Shown one piece after another: positions 34,135-44,561 of a stretch of 64,000 bases of DNA. The notes beneath the pieces are model-generated. The model searched no databases and was not told the origin of the DNA. It worked only from the letters and a program-made list of their open reading frames with translations. The translations under genes were made by a program, and so were the position numbers. Source of the DNA: Saccharothrix sp. ALI-22-I (GTDB taxonomy: Bacteria; Actinomycetota; Actinomycetes; Mycobacteriales; Pseudonocardiaceae); contig NZ_MTQP01000050.1 of assembly GCF_001984175.1 (NCBI RefSeq), forward strand, positions 62,001-126,000. Direction: 5' to 3'. How positions within the stretch are numbered: position 1 is the first letter of the stretch; every line of letters starts with the position of its first letter.

Positions 34135-36102
34135 TCAGTAGCGGAACGCGGCTCGTAGCCGGGCTTTCCACGGCCGCCGCGCCAAACCCGACCGCACCGC
34201 TCGCACCGCCGACCACGCCTGCGCGCGCGCGTCCACCGGAGCACCCGACCACATCGTGGCGTCCACGGCCATCGCCAGGCCCGACAGGGCATCCGCGGTC
34301 GGCGGGTCGACCACGGGTCGGGCGGCGGTAGCGGCGTCCCGGACGGTCATCGCCGACGTCACCGCCACCCCGTGCCGGCGCAGACGATCGCGCACCTCGG
34401 CCCACGCGTCGGCCACCGTGCCGGAACGCCGACGTCGCCACGACCGCACACCCACCAGCAGCGGCAACGCCAGCAGCCAACCCACCGGCACGACCAGCAG
34501 CCACAGCGCCAACGCCCACGGCACCCTCCTGGCCGGAGCGACGTCCGGTGCGGCCGGCGGCAGCTCGGGCGGCACCATCTCGTCCGGCGACGGCAAGTCG
34601 GAACGGGTGTCCTCCAACACCCTGGGCAGCCCGTTCGAAGCCGACGACACCCGCGCCGACCCCGTCGGGTCCAACGCCACCCACCCCACACCCTCCACGG
34701 CCACCTCGGGCCACGCCAGGGCATCCCTGTTGCGCACCACCGAACCGCTGTCCGGCCCGGCGAACCCGACCACCAGCCGCGCCGGGATGCCGAGCAGCCG
34801 GGCCATGGCCACGTACGCCGCCGCGAACTGCTCGCGCGTCCCGCGCTTCTCCACCGTCAGGAACCGCTCCAACTGCGGCCACCCGTGCCCGACCGGCAGG
34901 TCACCGGTGGTCACCAGCTCGTAGTTGTCCCGCATGTACTTCTCCAGCAGCAACGCGGTCCGGAACGACGACCGCATCCTCCCCACCGCCTTCTCCGCCA
35001 AGTCGTGGACCGAAGCCGGCGCCGTGCCGACCCCGGCCTTCGCACCCGGCACCGAAGGATCGATCGCCTTCCCCATCAACGACACGGGGTCGACCTGCGG
35101 CTCCCACCAGGTCAACGTGTACGAGGAAGCACCGGCCTCGCTCAGCAAGGTGCCACGCGCCGGGTCCACCAGCGCGTCGACGCCCTCCACCGTGGCAGGC
35201 CAGGTCTGGCTCGGCAGCCAAGGCCCGTCCAACGACCCCAGCATCCGCACCTCGGCCGACCGCGAGGTAGGCGACTCGACGGCGGGCGGCAGTCCCGTGC
35301 CCATCCGCCGCAGCCCACCACCGGGCGTCCAGTTCACCCCGTCGAACTCGTCCAGCACCACGATCGGCCACCGGTCGACCGGGGCGGACGACGTGTACTC
35401 GAACACCGGCGTCGAAGGATCGGCCAGCCGCGACGGCAGCTCGTCGAGCGGACTGGCCACCCGCGGCGTCGCCAACGGCGCGAACTCGTCGGTCCGCAAC
35501 GACAAAGCCGGCCCGGACGACACCACACCCAACGCCACCGCACCGACGACCCCGAGCGCCACCGCCGCCCAGGGAATCCCCCGCGCGACGATCACCGCAC
35601 CACAAGCCGCGAAGGCTACGGCGGCAAGAATCGCCGACACACCACCGGCCGCCGCGTAAGCCTGGCTCAACACCACCACACCCAGCGCGGGCAGCAGAGA
35701 GACCAACGGCGCCCGCAGCCGGAGCAGGAGCTCGACCCCGAACACCGCGGCGGCCAACACCAGCAGCGGCACGAAGACGACGACCTCGGGCTCCGGGCGC
35801 GCCGGCCACGTCGTCTGCAACGCCAGCCGCCACGAGTCCGTCACCCCGGCGAACACGGCCGACGGGTCGGCGCGCAGCGCGACCAGCAGACCAGCCAGCC
35901 CCGCGAAGACCGCCGCCATCGCACGCCAAGCCTCACGCGAACGCAACCACAACGTCACCGCGAGAGCAGGCAGCACGGTCGCCCCGACCGGCAGCAGCAA
36001 CGCGCCGACCCCGAACACCGGCCCGAACAGCAGACCCGCCACCGAAGCGGCCAGGTAGACCGCCACGAGACCGGACCCGCGCGCAACTGTCGGCATGCTC
36101 AT
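34135..36102 (-). CDS. transglutaminase-fold membrane protein (TgpA-like), catalytic residues lost
   Basis: 655 residues from the ATG at 36102, which overlaps the DUF58 stop (ATGA). Six or more N-terminal membrane helices (residues 10-195) are followed by an extracytoplasmic region and a transglutaminase-like core at 410-480. In TgpA-type enzymes the core reads G-x-C-E-x-F-A, H-A-W-x-E-V and D-P-T. Here it is RGTREQFAAAY with Arg423 where Cys is expected, ALAWPEV with Leu462 in place of His, and LDPT with Asp478 kept. A further membrane helix (about residues 545-565) precedes a cytoplasmic tail. The gene is otherwise intact, so a scaffold role is likely. Confidence 0.85.
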   Translation of the reverse strand: MSMPTVARGSGLVAVYLAASVAGLLFGPVFGVGALLLPVGATVLPALAVTLWLRSREAWRAMAAVFAGLAGLLVALRADPSAVFAGVTDSWRLALQTTWPARPEPEVVVFVPLLVLAAAVFGVELLLRLRAPLVSLLPALGVVVLSQAYAAAGGVSAILAAVAFAACGAVIVARGIPWAAVALGVVGAVALGVVSSGPALSLRTDEFAPLATPRVASPLDELPSRLADPSTPVFEYTSSAPVDRWPIVVLDEFDGVNWTPGGGLRRMGTGLPPAVESPTSRSAEVRMLGSLDGPWLPSQTWPATVEGVDALVDPARGTLLSEAGASSYTLTWWEPQVDPVSLMGKAIDPSVPGAKAGVGTAPASVHDLAEKAVGRMRSSFRTALLLEKYMRDNYELVTTGDLPVGHGWPQLERFLTVEKRGTREQFAAAYVAMARLLGIPARLVVGFAGPDSGSVVRNRDALAWPEVAVEGVGWVALDPTGSARVSSASNGLPRVLEDTRSDLPSPDEMVPPELPPAAPDVAPARRVPWALALWLLVVPVGWLLALPLLVGVRSWRRRRSGTVADAWAEVRDRLRRHGVAVTSAMTVRDAATAARPVVDPPTADALSGLAMAVDATMWSGAPVDARAQAWSAVRAVRSGLARRPWKARLRAAFRY

Positions 36103-37145
36103 CCCACCGCCTCGTTCCACCGCCGCACAGCCCGCTCCGCGTCCGGCGCCCAGATCACCCGCGCCCCGACCACGTCACCGGGGCCGCCGAGGGAGAACAC
36201 GACATCCGGCCGCAGCGGCGCGATCGCGTCGAGCGGACCCGCCGTCACCACCACCAGGCTGCCGGGCGGACGCGACGGCAGCGCGGCATCGGGCCGCACC
36301 CCCAACACACACAGCTCGTCCAGCAACCGCCGAGCCCCCAGCACCCCGCCCCGCACGGTCACGTCCACGCCGCACGGCGTCAGCAGCCGCCCGTGACGAC
36401 CGGCGACGACACCCGCGTGCAGCAGGGACGCGGCGATCTCCACGGCTTCCTCGAAACCCTTGGGGTGCCTGGTGTCCAGCAGCAACGTGAACCGGGGCTG
36501 GTCCGGGTCGGCGTAGTCGCGCACCATCAGCCGGCCGGTCCGCGCGGTCGCCTTCCAGTGCACCAGCCGCACCTCGTCACCGTGCACGTACTCGCGCACC
36601 TCGCGCAGGTCCAGCGAACCGCGCGGCGACTGGTCGGTGGTCGGGCCGTCGTGGTGGTGCCGCCGGTAACCGCCGGCGAACGGCCGGGCCGGGTGCAGCC
36701 GGGGGTGCACCCACAGCGTCACCGTGTCACCGGTGTCCACGAGGTTGCGCACCAGCCCCAACGGGTCGGCGCGTTCGATCGCCAACGGCCCGACGGTGTG
36801 CTTCCCCCGGGAGGTGGTCGGCAGTTCGTACCGGTACACCGCGTCCGCCCGCACGACCACGCCCCGCACGTGCGGCCCGCACCGGTCCCGCGCGGTGAAG
36901 CCGCCGCCCGCGTGCCGGACCGCCAGCCGCGCCAACGCGGGCCGGCCCCGTTCGACCCGGTCGGGGTAGACGTCCCGGCGCACGTCCACGCGCGGACGCC
37001 GGGCCGCGACGAAGAACGCCGCCACCACCGCGCCCACCGACAGCCCCGCCAACGCCTGGAACAACGGGTAACCGGCCCAGAAGCCGCCCACACCGCACAG
37101 CACGGCCGCGACGAGCACGGCGACGCCGCGTGGGGTCAACCGCAC
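36099..37145 (-). CDS. DUF58 domain-containing protein
   Basis: 348 residues. Two N-terminal membrane helices (about 7-46) precede the DUF58 signature in SLDLREVREYVHGDEVRLVH followed by WKATARTGRLMVRDY. A vWA-like C-terminal part follows (FTLLLDTRHPKGFEEAVEIA). DUF58 proteins are encoded with MoxR ATPases and are thought to be their membrane partners. The gene lies 3 bases after moxR and overlaps the transglutaminase gene by 4, so the four genes 39,916 to 34,135 form one operon. Confidence 0.9.
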   Translation of the reverse strand: MRLTPRGVAVLVAAVLCGVGGFWAGYPLFQALAGLSVGAVVAAFFVAARRPRVDVRRDVYPDRVERGRPALARLAVRHAGGGFTARDRCGPHVRGVVVRADAVYRYELPTTSRGKHTVGPLAIERADPLGLVRNLVDTGDTVTLWVHPRLHPARPFAGGYRRHHHDGPTTDQSPRGSLDLREVREYVHGDEVRLVHWKATARTGRLMVRDYADPDQPRFTLLLDTRHPKGFEEAVEIAASLLHAGVVAGRHGRLLTPCGVDVTVRGGVLGARRLLDELCVLGVRPDAALPSRPPGSLVVVTAGPLDAIAPLRPDVVFSLGGPGDVVGARVIWAPDAERAVRRWNEAVG

Positions 37146-37148
37146 CGG

Positions 37149-38095
<947 letters not shown>

Positions 38096-38099
<4 letters not shown>

Positions 38100-39916
38100 C
38101 GGTCCTCCCAGTAGATTCGGTTCGACTCGACGCCATTCACGACCACCCACACCTCTTGGCCCACACCGCCGAAGTGGAACCGATCGGTCGTCACGTTCCC
38201 CTGCGCGTCGCTGCGGCTGGTGTGGTCGTTGAATGCAGGCCACTTGGTCGAGTGGGCGACGATCGTGTAGTCGGTGTTCGGGGCGAAGCCGCGCAACTCG
38301 ATGTGGATCAGAGAGCAGTCGGGCTTCTGGCAGTCCTCGTTGAAGGTTTCGGTCCGGCCGCGCGAGATGGTGAGCGTCGTCGGCTGCCGTGGTGTGGCCG
38401 CGGCGGTCGCGGGAGAACTCGACCCGGCGGAGTTCTGGGCTACGACGGTGAACGTGTACGCGGTGCCGTTGGCCAGGCCCGAGGCGGTGAAGCCGCGTTC
38501 ACCACCGCCGACCGAGGCCGAGCCGCCGTTCCAGCTGATGTGGTAGGCGGTGACGGGCGCGCCGTTGTCGGCGGCGGCGCCCCAGGCCAGCACGACCGAG
38601 CCGTTGCCAGGCGTCGCGGTCAACCCGCCCGGCGCACCCGGTGGGCTCGCCGGGATCGGCGGCGGTGGTGGTGGCTGCCGACGCTGGGTCGGCTGCTGGG
38701 TCGGCTGTTGCGCGGGGGGCTGTTGCGCGGTGGGCTGCTGGGTGCCGAGAGCCGGCGGCGTGGTGGTGCTCGGGGGCGTCGTGGTCGACTCGGGCGGTGG
38801 CGCCTCGGATGTGCGGGAACCGCCGGTGCTGTCCACCGGCACCGGGGTCACCTTGCCCTCGGGGTCGACCACCAGCACGTGCTTGCCCTCGCCGCTCTCG
38901 ACGTAGAGCCGCTTGTCCTCGTTCTTGGTCAGTCGCGGTGTGCCGCGTTCCGCGGGCACGGGGGTCTTCTCGGGCTTGCCGCTGGTGCCGTCGTAGGTGT
39001 GCAGCGTGCCGCCGCGCTGGTCGAGCACCGCCACGGTGGAGCCGGTGGACTCCGGTGTGGTGTAGTCGCCCGGCCCCAGCGGCACCACCACGGTCTGCGC
39101 GGGGGGCCGGTCGCTGACCACGTCCGCCGTGTCCACCAGGTACAACGTGCCCGAGGGGTCGACCATCGGCACGCGGCCGGTGACGTCGCCGGGGCCGATC
39201 TTCGTGGTGTCCGGCATGTTCGTGCCGATGGCCTTCGGCGGGCCGATGCCGCTGTCCTGCACCACCTGCATCGTGTCGGCGGTCGTGTCGACGAACACCG
39301 GCTGGTCGCCGACGACGGTCAGACCGCCCGCGTGCCCCGCCGTGATCGCGGCCGGGCAGGACGGCGCGGTGGCGTCCGCCGACAGGTGGCACAGCTGGCC
39401 GCTCTCGATCTTGTGCAGCCACAGCGTGCCGTCCGGGGTGGCCACCGGGTGGCCCAGCCGCTCGCCGATCGAGATCGGCGGCGTGGGCTTGTCGCCGCTG
39501 AGCCGCACCACACTGCCGGTCTCCCGGTAGACCAGGTACGGGCCGCCCGCGACCTGGAGCGCCACCGGCAGTTCGGCCTCGGTCGGCGCGGCGGTCGTGC
39601 CCTCCACCCGCAGCGTCGACTTGCCGAACTCGGTGTACTTGCCCTTGCCGATGACGTAGCCGCTGCTGTCGCTCTGCACGACCAGGCTGCCCTGCTCGGC
39701 GTCCGGCATGGCGACTTCGGCGTTGACCTGCTTGGTCGCGCCGTCGACGTGGAACACCTTGCCGAGCGCCGAGTTCAGCATCCAGTGCCCGGATTGCAGG
39801 AACTCCAGCTGCGGCACGCCCGACGCACCGCCGATGGCCAGGCCTGCCACGGTGAGGCTCGCGGCGGTCAGCAGGGCAACCGGCACGCGGCCCCGCCACT
39901 TCACTGAGATTCCCAT
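38096..39916 (-). CDS. fibronectin type III domain protein, membrane-anchored
   Basis: 606 residues. A signal anchor (residues 10-33, VPVALLTAASLTVAGLAIGG) is followed by a beta-propeller-like extracellular region (repeats such as MLNSALGKVFHVDGATKQV and GTLWLHKIESGQL), a Pro/Gln/Thr-rich linker, an FN3 domain (GGLTATPGNGSVVLAWGAAA, ending AQNSAGSS) and a short C-terminal beta domain. It is the first gene of the MoxR operon. Extracellular sensing or binding is likely, but the ligand is unknown. Confidence 0.85.
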
Positions 39917-39950
39917 TGCACCGACCCCCTAGTCTGCAATCACGTAGCGT

Positions 39951-40409
39951 ATGGCATCCGATACAGAAACGGTCCAGCCCTTGTCTCGTACGCGGTTCCT
40001 GCTGCTCCTCGGCGTGCCGGCGCTGGTGGTGGTGCTCGTTCTCACGGTCGTGCTGACCGGTGAGCGGGACGTGCCCGTCGCCGACCTCCCGCCCACGCCG
40101 ACCATCCTCGCCACCCTGCGCCTGGAACCCCGGACGCCCGAGGCCGGCGAGGAGGTTGTGGTCCGCGCCACAGTCTCGGCCGATCGGCCGATCACGGTGC
40201 GCGCGTTGACCGTGCAGGTCGTGCGGAACTCGACCAACGAGTCGCGCGACTTTCCCCCGCTCAACGAGCATTCGATCGGTACGACCGCGCAGGAGATCAC
40301 CTTCCGACGCACCTTCGACGCCCCCGGCGAATACACGTATCTCCTCGCGTACCGGTTGGACGACGACTGGGTGCGGCTCAAGCCGTGGCAGACGTTCAAG
40401 GTCCGCTGA
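39951..40409 (+). CDS. membrane-anchored beta-domain protein, unknown
   Basis: 152 residues from the ATG at 39951. One N-terminal membrane helix (FLLLLGVPALVVVLVLTVVL) precedes an extracytoplasmic Ig-like domain of about 100 residues (TLRLEPRTPEAGEEVVVRAT, ending YLLAYRLDDDWVRLKPWQTF). No family name is recognisable. It is divergent from the FN3/MoxR operon across 34 bases, and its gene ends in a short repeat shared with the histidine kinase stop region. Confidence 0.65.
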   Translation: MASDTETVQPLSRTRFLLLLGVPALVVVLVLTVVLTGERDVPVADLPPTPTILATLRLEPRTPEAGEEVVVRATVSADRPITVRALTVQVVRNSTNESRDFPPLNEHSIGTTAQEITFRRTFDAPGEYTYLLAYRLDDDWVRLKPWQTFKVR

Positions 40410-40451
40410 CTCGCGTTCACGGTTCGCTGGCTCGCGTTCACGGTCCGCTGG
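40410..40451 (+). repeat. 21-bp tandem duplication, one mismatch
   Basis: CTCGCGTTCACGGT(T/C)CGCTGG occurs at 40410-40430 and 40431-40451, preceded by a partial copy at about 40399. It lies between convergent stops: the end of the plus-strand gene and the end of the histidine kinase gene, whose last codons it includes. Confidence 0.75.
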
Positions 40452-41673
40452 CCGGCAGGACGAGCTCGAAGATCGCGCCGCCCTCCTCGGCGTTGAACAC
40501 CCGCAGCGTGCCGCCGTGCGCCAGGGCGACCCAGCGCACGATCGACAGCCCGAGCCCGGACGACGCGCCGGAGCCGGTGAACCGGTCGAACACGCCCTCG
40601 GCCGCCGCCGGGTCGATGCCCGGCCCGTTGTCGGCCACCGTCACCCGGCCGTCGGCGACGGTGATGTGGACCATCGCCTCGCCGTCCGGCCGTCGGCCGT
40701 GCCGCAGCGCGTTGGTCAGCAGGTTGCCGATCGCGCGTTGCAGCAGGCTCGGGTCGGCGTTGACCATGGTCGGCGCGGCGGTGACGGTGACCCGGGTGTC
40801 CGGCGCGGGCGTCTCCTCGACGACCACGGCCACCAGCTGGTCCAGCCAGATCGGCTGGATCGCCAGCTGCTCGACACCCGCCGCCAGCCGGGCCCGGACG
40901 AGCAGGCCGTCGATGATGCCGCCCATCCGCGCGGCCAGCCCGACCGTGCGCGGCAGCAGTTCGGCGTGCTGGCCGGGGTTGCGCAACGCGGTCTCGGCGA
41001 GCGCGCGCAGTGCCGCCACCGGTGTGCGCAGGTCGTGCGCGGTTTCCGCGAGCAGCACCTCCTGCTGCTCCAACGCCGCCGCGGCGGGTCGGATCGCGCG
41101 ACCCGACAGCGCGTGCCCGGCGAGCCCGAGCGCGACCACCAGCACCAGGCAGCCGCCGACCACTCGCCACACCACGCCGAGGTGTCGTGCCCGTTCCTGG
41201 CTCATGTCGGTGTAGGCGACGATCGCGCCGATCACCTCGCCGCTGGTTCTCTCCAACGGCTCGGCACGCACCCGCAGGTTGTCCTTCGGGCCCCACACCG
41301 TCTTGCCCTCGCTCACCGCCAAGGTGGCCAGGCCGCTGAGCACGCCGCCGTCGGCGGACACGCAGTTCTGCGCGCTCACGTGACCGCGGTACTCGGGGCC
41401 CGCGCCGCCGGGGAGGATCACGAACTGCGGGCATTCGTCGTTGATCGGGTCGGCGATGAGGTCGGCGGTGATCAGCGACTCGTCGAAGTCGATCAGCCTC
41501 CTCGCCACGGCGGTGACCCGGTGCAGGTCGGCGTCGAGCTCGGCCACGCCCTGCTCCTCGTCCTCCCGGATCACCAGGATGGCGAGCACGAGCAGGCCGG
41601 CGGTGTTCATCGCGGTGAACAGCACGGTGAGCAGCCGCCGCAACGCGCGTAGCCGTGCTGCTGAGCCACTCAT
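40438..41673 (-). CDS. two-component sensor histidine kinase
   Basis: 411 residues from the ATG at 41673, overlapping the regulator stop by 4 bases. Two membrane helices (about 14-36 and 167-190) flank an extracellular sensor loop of about 130 residues. The HisKA H-box is LAETAHDLRTPVAALRALAE (phospho-acceptor His), the N-box LQRAIGNLLTNALRHG, and the ATP lid region has VADNGPGIDPAAA and SSGLGLSIVRW. No HAMP signature is obvious. It phosphorylates the OmpR-type regulator encoded just before it. The signal is unknown. Confidence 0.92.
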   Translation of the reverse strand: MSGSAARLRALRRLLTVLFTAMNTAGLLVLAILVIREDEEQGVAELDADLHRVTAVARRLIDFDESLITADLIADPINDECPQFVILPGGAGPEYRGHVSAQNCVSADGGVLSGLATLAVSEGKTVWGPKDNLRVRAEPLERTSGEVIGAIVAYTDMSQERARHLGVVWRVVGGCLVLVVALGLAGHALSGRAIRPAAAALEQQEVLLAETAHDLRTPVAALRALAETALRNPGQHAELLPRTVGLAARMGGIIDGLLVRARLAAGVEQLAIQPIWLDQLVAVVVEETPAPDTRVTVTAAPTMVNADPSLLQRAIGNLLTNALRHGRRPDGEAMVHITVADGRVTVADNGPGIDPAAAEGVFDRFTGSGASSGLGLSIVRWVALAHGGTLRVFNAEEGGAIFELVLPASGP

Positions 41674-42347
41674 GCGTTCCCCAATCGGTAGCCGTGTCCG
41701 TGGACGGTGTGGATCAGCTCGGGCGCGTGCAGTTTGCGTCGAAGCCTCTTGACCACGGCTTCGACCACGTTCGCCATGGGCTCGTCGTCCCAGCAGTGCT
41801 CGATCAGGTCGGTGCGGCTGACCACCTGCCCGGCGTGCGTGGCCAGGTACTCCAGCACGGCGAACTCCTTGCCCGACAGCGAGAGCAGCACGCCGGCGCG
41901 GCGCACCTCGTGCCGGATGCAGTCGACCTCCAGGTCGGCGTGGCGCAGCACGGCCGGTCTCCCGGCGCCGGCGCGGCGGCACAGCTTGAGCACCCGGGCG
42001 GTCAGCTCCTCGATGGCGAACGGTTTGACCAGGTAGTCGTCGCCGCCGTGGGCGAAGCCCGCCACCCGGTCGCCGACCGCGTCGAGTGCGGTGAGGAAGA
42101 GGACGGGCACCGTCCACCCGCGTCCGCGCTGGTCCTGGACGTAGTCGATGGCGTCGCCGTCGGGGAGCATGCGGTCGAAGACGACGCAGGCGTAGTTGTT
42201 GCCTCTGGTCGTGAACGCGCGGTGGGCGGCGGCGATGTCGGCCGCGGTGTCCACGTCCAGCGCGATGCCACCCAGCTCGACGCCGCGCAGCTCGGTCGCC
42301 ACGGCGATCCGGAGGTTCTCGTCGTCCTCCACCACCATCACCCGCAT
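41670..42347 (-). CDS. OmpR/PhoB-family response regulator
   Basis: 225 residues. Receiver: acidic VVEDDENLR, phospho-acceptor Asp in CVVFDRMLPDGD, Thr in VLFLTALDAV and Lys in DYLVKPFAIEE. DNA-binding winged helix: LSGKEFAVLEYLATHAGQVV through VVKRLRRKLHAPELIHTVHG and YRLGNA. Cotranscribed with the histidine kinase. A close paralogue without kinase lies at 43,425. Divergent from the SARP fragment across only 40 bases. Confidence 0.93.
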   Translation of the reverse strand: MRVMVVEDDENLRIAVATELRGVELGGIALDVDTAADIAAAHRAFTTRGNNYACVVFDRMLPDGDAIDYVQDQRGRGWTVPVLFLTALDAVGDRVAGFAHGGDDYLVKPFAIEELTARVLKLCRRAGAGRPAVLRHADLEVDCIRHEVRRAGVLLSLSGKEFAVLEYLATHAGQVVSRTDLIEHCWDDEPMANVVEAVVKRLRRKLHAPELIHTVHGHGYRLGNA

Positions 42348-42387
42348 GTCATCAGAACCTCATGTGTCGTGACGGATCGTTGACGGC

Positions 42388-42741
42388 GTGATCTTCCGAG
42401 TCCTCGGCCCGCAAGCCGGTGCCCGCAAGCCCGCCACCCTTCTGGCCGCGTTGCTCCTGCACGCTAACGCGTGGGTGAGCCTAGATGAGCTGATCGACGA
42501 GATCTGGCAGGAACAGGCCGTCCCGGTGTCGGCGGAGCGCAATGTGCGGACGTACGTCTGGCAGTTGCGGCAGGCGCTGCCGGCCGGTCGCATCGACGCC
42601 CGGCCCAGGTCATACCGGCTGCGCGTGTCGCCGGGTGAGGTGGACGCGGACGTTGCGCGGGCGTTGTCCTTACCGAAGCCGACGCGCTGCTGCGCATCGC
42701 CGGTGCTGCCGAAGCCGCGGTCGAAGCGGCGGTCGGCGTGA
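42388..42741 (+). pseudogene. SARP/AfsR-type regulator, truncated after the winged helix
   Basis: From the GTG at 42388 the frame reads the OmpR-like winged helix of SARP regulators: FRVLGPQAGARKPATLLAAL, WVSLDELIDEIWQEQ, ERNVRTYVWQLRQALPAG and YRLRVSPGEVDADVARAL, about 95 residues. After that the frame becomes low-complexity, while a more natural helical reading (LTEADALLRIAGAAEAAVEA) continues in another frame to a TGA at 42826. The BTAD domain that defines a full SARP is missing. Either a frameshift split a SARP-LuxR fusion, or two fragments lie side by side. Confidence 0.55.
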
Positions 42742-42823
42742 TTTCCGCACATGTGCGGCTTGAACGACTGGATGGACTGCACGCTCGGGGCGTCGCCGCC
42801 TCGCTTCTCATCGGAGGTGTCCT

Positions 42824-43396
42824 GTGATCAAAGTGTTGCCGACCGGCATCGACGCGCTGCTCGCCCGAGCCCACACCGAGGTCGTGGTGATGGCCACCGG
42901 TGGGATGACGTTGCGTCGGATCGATCAGGCCAATCTGCGTCGCGGCGTGCGCTACCGGGTCTTGCTGCCCGACGTGCTGCGGCCCAACGCGCTGGCTCTG
43001 GCGCCGTGTGAGGTGCGGACGTTGCCGCACGTGCCGATGGACGCGGTCGTCGTGGACGGTGTCGCGGCGCTGCTGCCTGCCGAACAGGGCGTCGCGGTGT
43101 TCCAGCTGCCCAGTGTGGTGCGGGCGGCGGTGGAGTTGTTCGAGCGGATTTGGCCGGAGGCGGTGGCCGCGTATGACGTGTGCGACGACTCCGAGCTGTC
43201 GCGGCGGGAGAGCGAGCTGCTGGCGCTGTTGTTCGCCGGCAGCACCGACGAGGCCGCGGCGGCCCGGTTGGACGTGTCGGTGCGCACGGTGCGGCGGATG
43301 GTCGCGGACATCATGAACCGGCTCGGTGCGCGCAGCCGGTTCCAGTTGGGCGCGAAGGCCGCCGATCGGGGCTGGTTGTTGCAACGGGCGGGATGA
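42824..43396 (+). CDS. LuxR-type HTH transcriptional regulator
   Basis: 190 residues from a GTG at 42824 with GGAGG upstream and a GTGA overlap with the preceding frame. A sensor-like N-terminal part (LPTGIDALLARAHTEVVVMA) resembles the middle domain of TrmB/LuxR-type regulators of actinobacteria. A C-terminal LuxR HTH follows: LSRRESELLALLFAGSTDEA, ARLDVSVRTVRRMVADIMNR, LGARSRFQLG. The usual N-terminal winged helix is not in this frame; it may be the broken stretch upstream. Target unknown. Confidence 0.75.
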   Translation: MIKVLPTGIDALLARAHTEVVVMATGGMTLRRIDQANLRRGVRYRVLLPDVLRPNALALAPCEVRTLPHVPMDAVVVDGVAALLPAEQGVAVFQLPSVVRAAVELFERIWPEAVAAYDVCDDSELSRRESELLALLFAGSTDEAAAARLDVSVRTVRRMVADIMNRLGARSRFQLGAKAADRGWLLQRAG

Positions 43397-43424
43397 CGTC
43401 GGGCCCGTTGACTACGGTGGGGTG

Positions 43425-44078
43425 GTGCGCATCCTGGTGACCGAGGACGACCGAGACCTGCTGTTCGCCGTGGCGGTCACGTTGCGGGGTGCTGGTTTCG
43501 CGGTTGACGTGGCGGCGGACCTGGCGACTGCGGACGAGGCGCTGGCGGTCAACTCGTACGACTGTGCGGTGTTCGACCGCATGGTGCCGGGCGGTGACAC
43601 GCTGGCCTACGTCCGGCAGCGCCGCCACGGCGGTCTGCGGGTGCCGGTGCTTTTCCTCACCGCGCTGGACAGCGTGGGCCACCGGGTGGAGGGGCTGGAG
43701 GTCGGCGACGACTACCTGGTGAAGCCGTTCGCGATGGAGGAGCTGGTGGTGCGGGTGCGCCGGCTGTGCCACCGCCAGGAGGTCAGCAGACCCGCCGTGC
43801 TGCGGCACGCGGACGTGGAACTGGACTCCGGCACGCGCCAGGTGCGCCGTGCCGGGGTGCTGCTCACGTTGACCCGCCGGGAGTACCTGGTGCTGGAACT
43901 GCTGCTGGCCAACGCGGGGCAGCCGGTGTCGAGGGCCGACCTCATCCGCTACGCGTGGGACGAGATGGCGCAGCCCGCGACCAACGTGCTGGACGTGCTC
44001 ATGACGCAGCTGCGTCGCAAACTGCGCCAACCGCCGCTCATCCACACCGTGCGGCAGGTCGGCTACCGCCTGGCTTAG
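43425..44078 (+). CDS. OmpR-family response regulator, orphan
   Basis: 217 residues from the GTG at 43425 (GTG 43422 also possible). Receiver with acidic TEDDRD, phospho-acceptor Asp in CAVFDRMVPGGD, Thr in LFLTALDSV and Lys in DYLVKPFAMEE; winged helix TLTRREYLVLELLLANAGQP and LRRKLRQPPLIHTVRQVGYR. It is strongly similar in organisation to the regulator at 41,670, which suggests duplication. No kinase gene is adjacent; it may share the neighbouring kinase. Confidence 0.88.
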   Translation: MRILVTEDDRDLLFAVAVTLRGAGFAVDVAADLATADEALAVNSYDCAVFDRMVPGGDTLAYVRQRRHGGLRVPVLFLTALDSVGHRVEGLEVGDDYLVKPFAMEELVVRVRRLCHRQEVSRPAVLRHADVELDSGTRQVRRAGVLLTLTRREYLVLELLLANAGQPVSRADLIRYAWDEMAQPATNVLDVLMTQLRRKLRQPPLIHTVRQVGYRLA

Positions 44079-44081
44079 CCG

Positions 44082-44561
44082 TCAGCCGGAGACCAGCCGC
44101 AGGACCGCCGTGCCGTCCGTGACTCCGACCATCTGAACGGCGAGCACCCCGGCGCGGGGTGCGGGTGGAGGGCTCGGTTTGGTCGAGCACGAGCTGCCGC
44201 CTCCACCGGGGACGAACGACAACGTGCAGTGCCCCTTGAGCGTGCCGCTGCCTCCGCTCTGGGCCAGCGTCACCTCGAAGTCGATCCCGTCCGCGTGCAT
44301 CGTCCGCACCGAGAACGTGCCCGGTCCGGCCGATCCGCCGAGCGCGATGTCGACCGGGCCGGATACCGCCACCTCGCACGTTCCGTCGGCGCACGCCGCG
44401 TAGTCCGTGCCGTCCGTCGCCGTCGGCGGCGGCGGGGGAGTGGTGGTCGTGGTGGTGGGAGCGGGAACGGCGGTGCCCGACACGGTGCCGCAGCCCGCTG
44501 CTGTCATCGCGGCGAGCAGCCCGCCGGCGATCAGCAGGCGGTCCACAGTGGATGGTGTCAT
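44082..44561 (-). CDS. lipoprotein, unknown
   Basis: 159 residues from the ATG at 44561. The signal sequence ends in AAMTAAGCG, a usable lipobox with Cys as the lipid attachment site, followed by a Thr/Pro linker. The C-terminal 100 residues hold a small beta domain with three further cysteines (CADGTC, GHCTLSF, SSCSTK). Probably anchored at the outer face of the membrane; ligand unknown. Convergent with the orphan response regulator. Confidence 0.75.
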   Translation of the reverse strand: MTPSTVDRLLIAGGLLAAMTAAGCGTVSGTAVPAPTTTTTTPPPPPTATDGTDYAACADGTCEVAVSGPVDIALGGSAGPGTFSVRTMHADGIDFEVTLAQSGGSGTLKGHCTLSFVPGGGGSSCSTKPSPPPAPRAGVLAVQMVGVTDGTAVLRLVSG

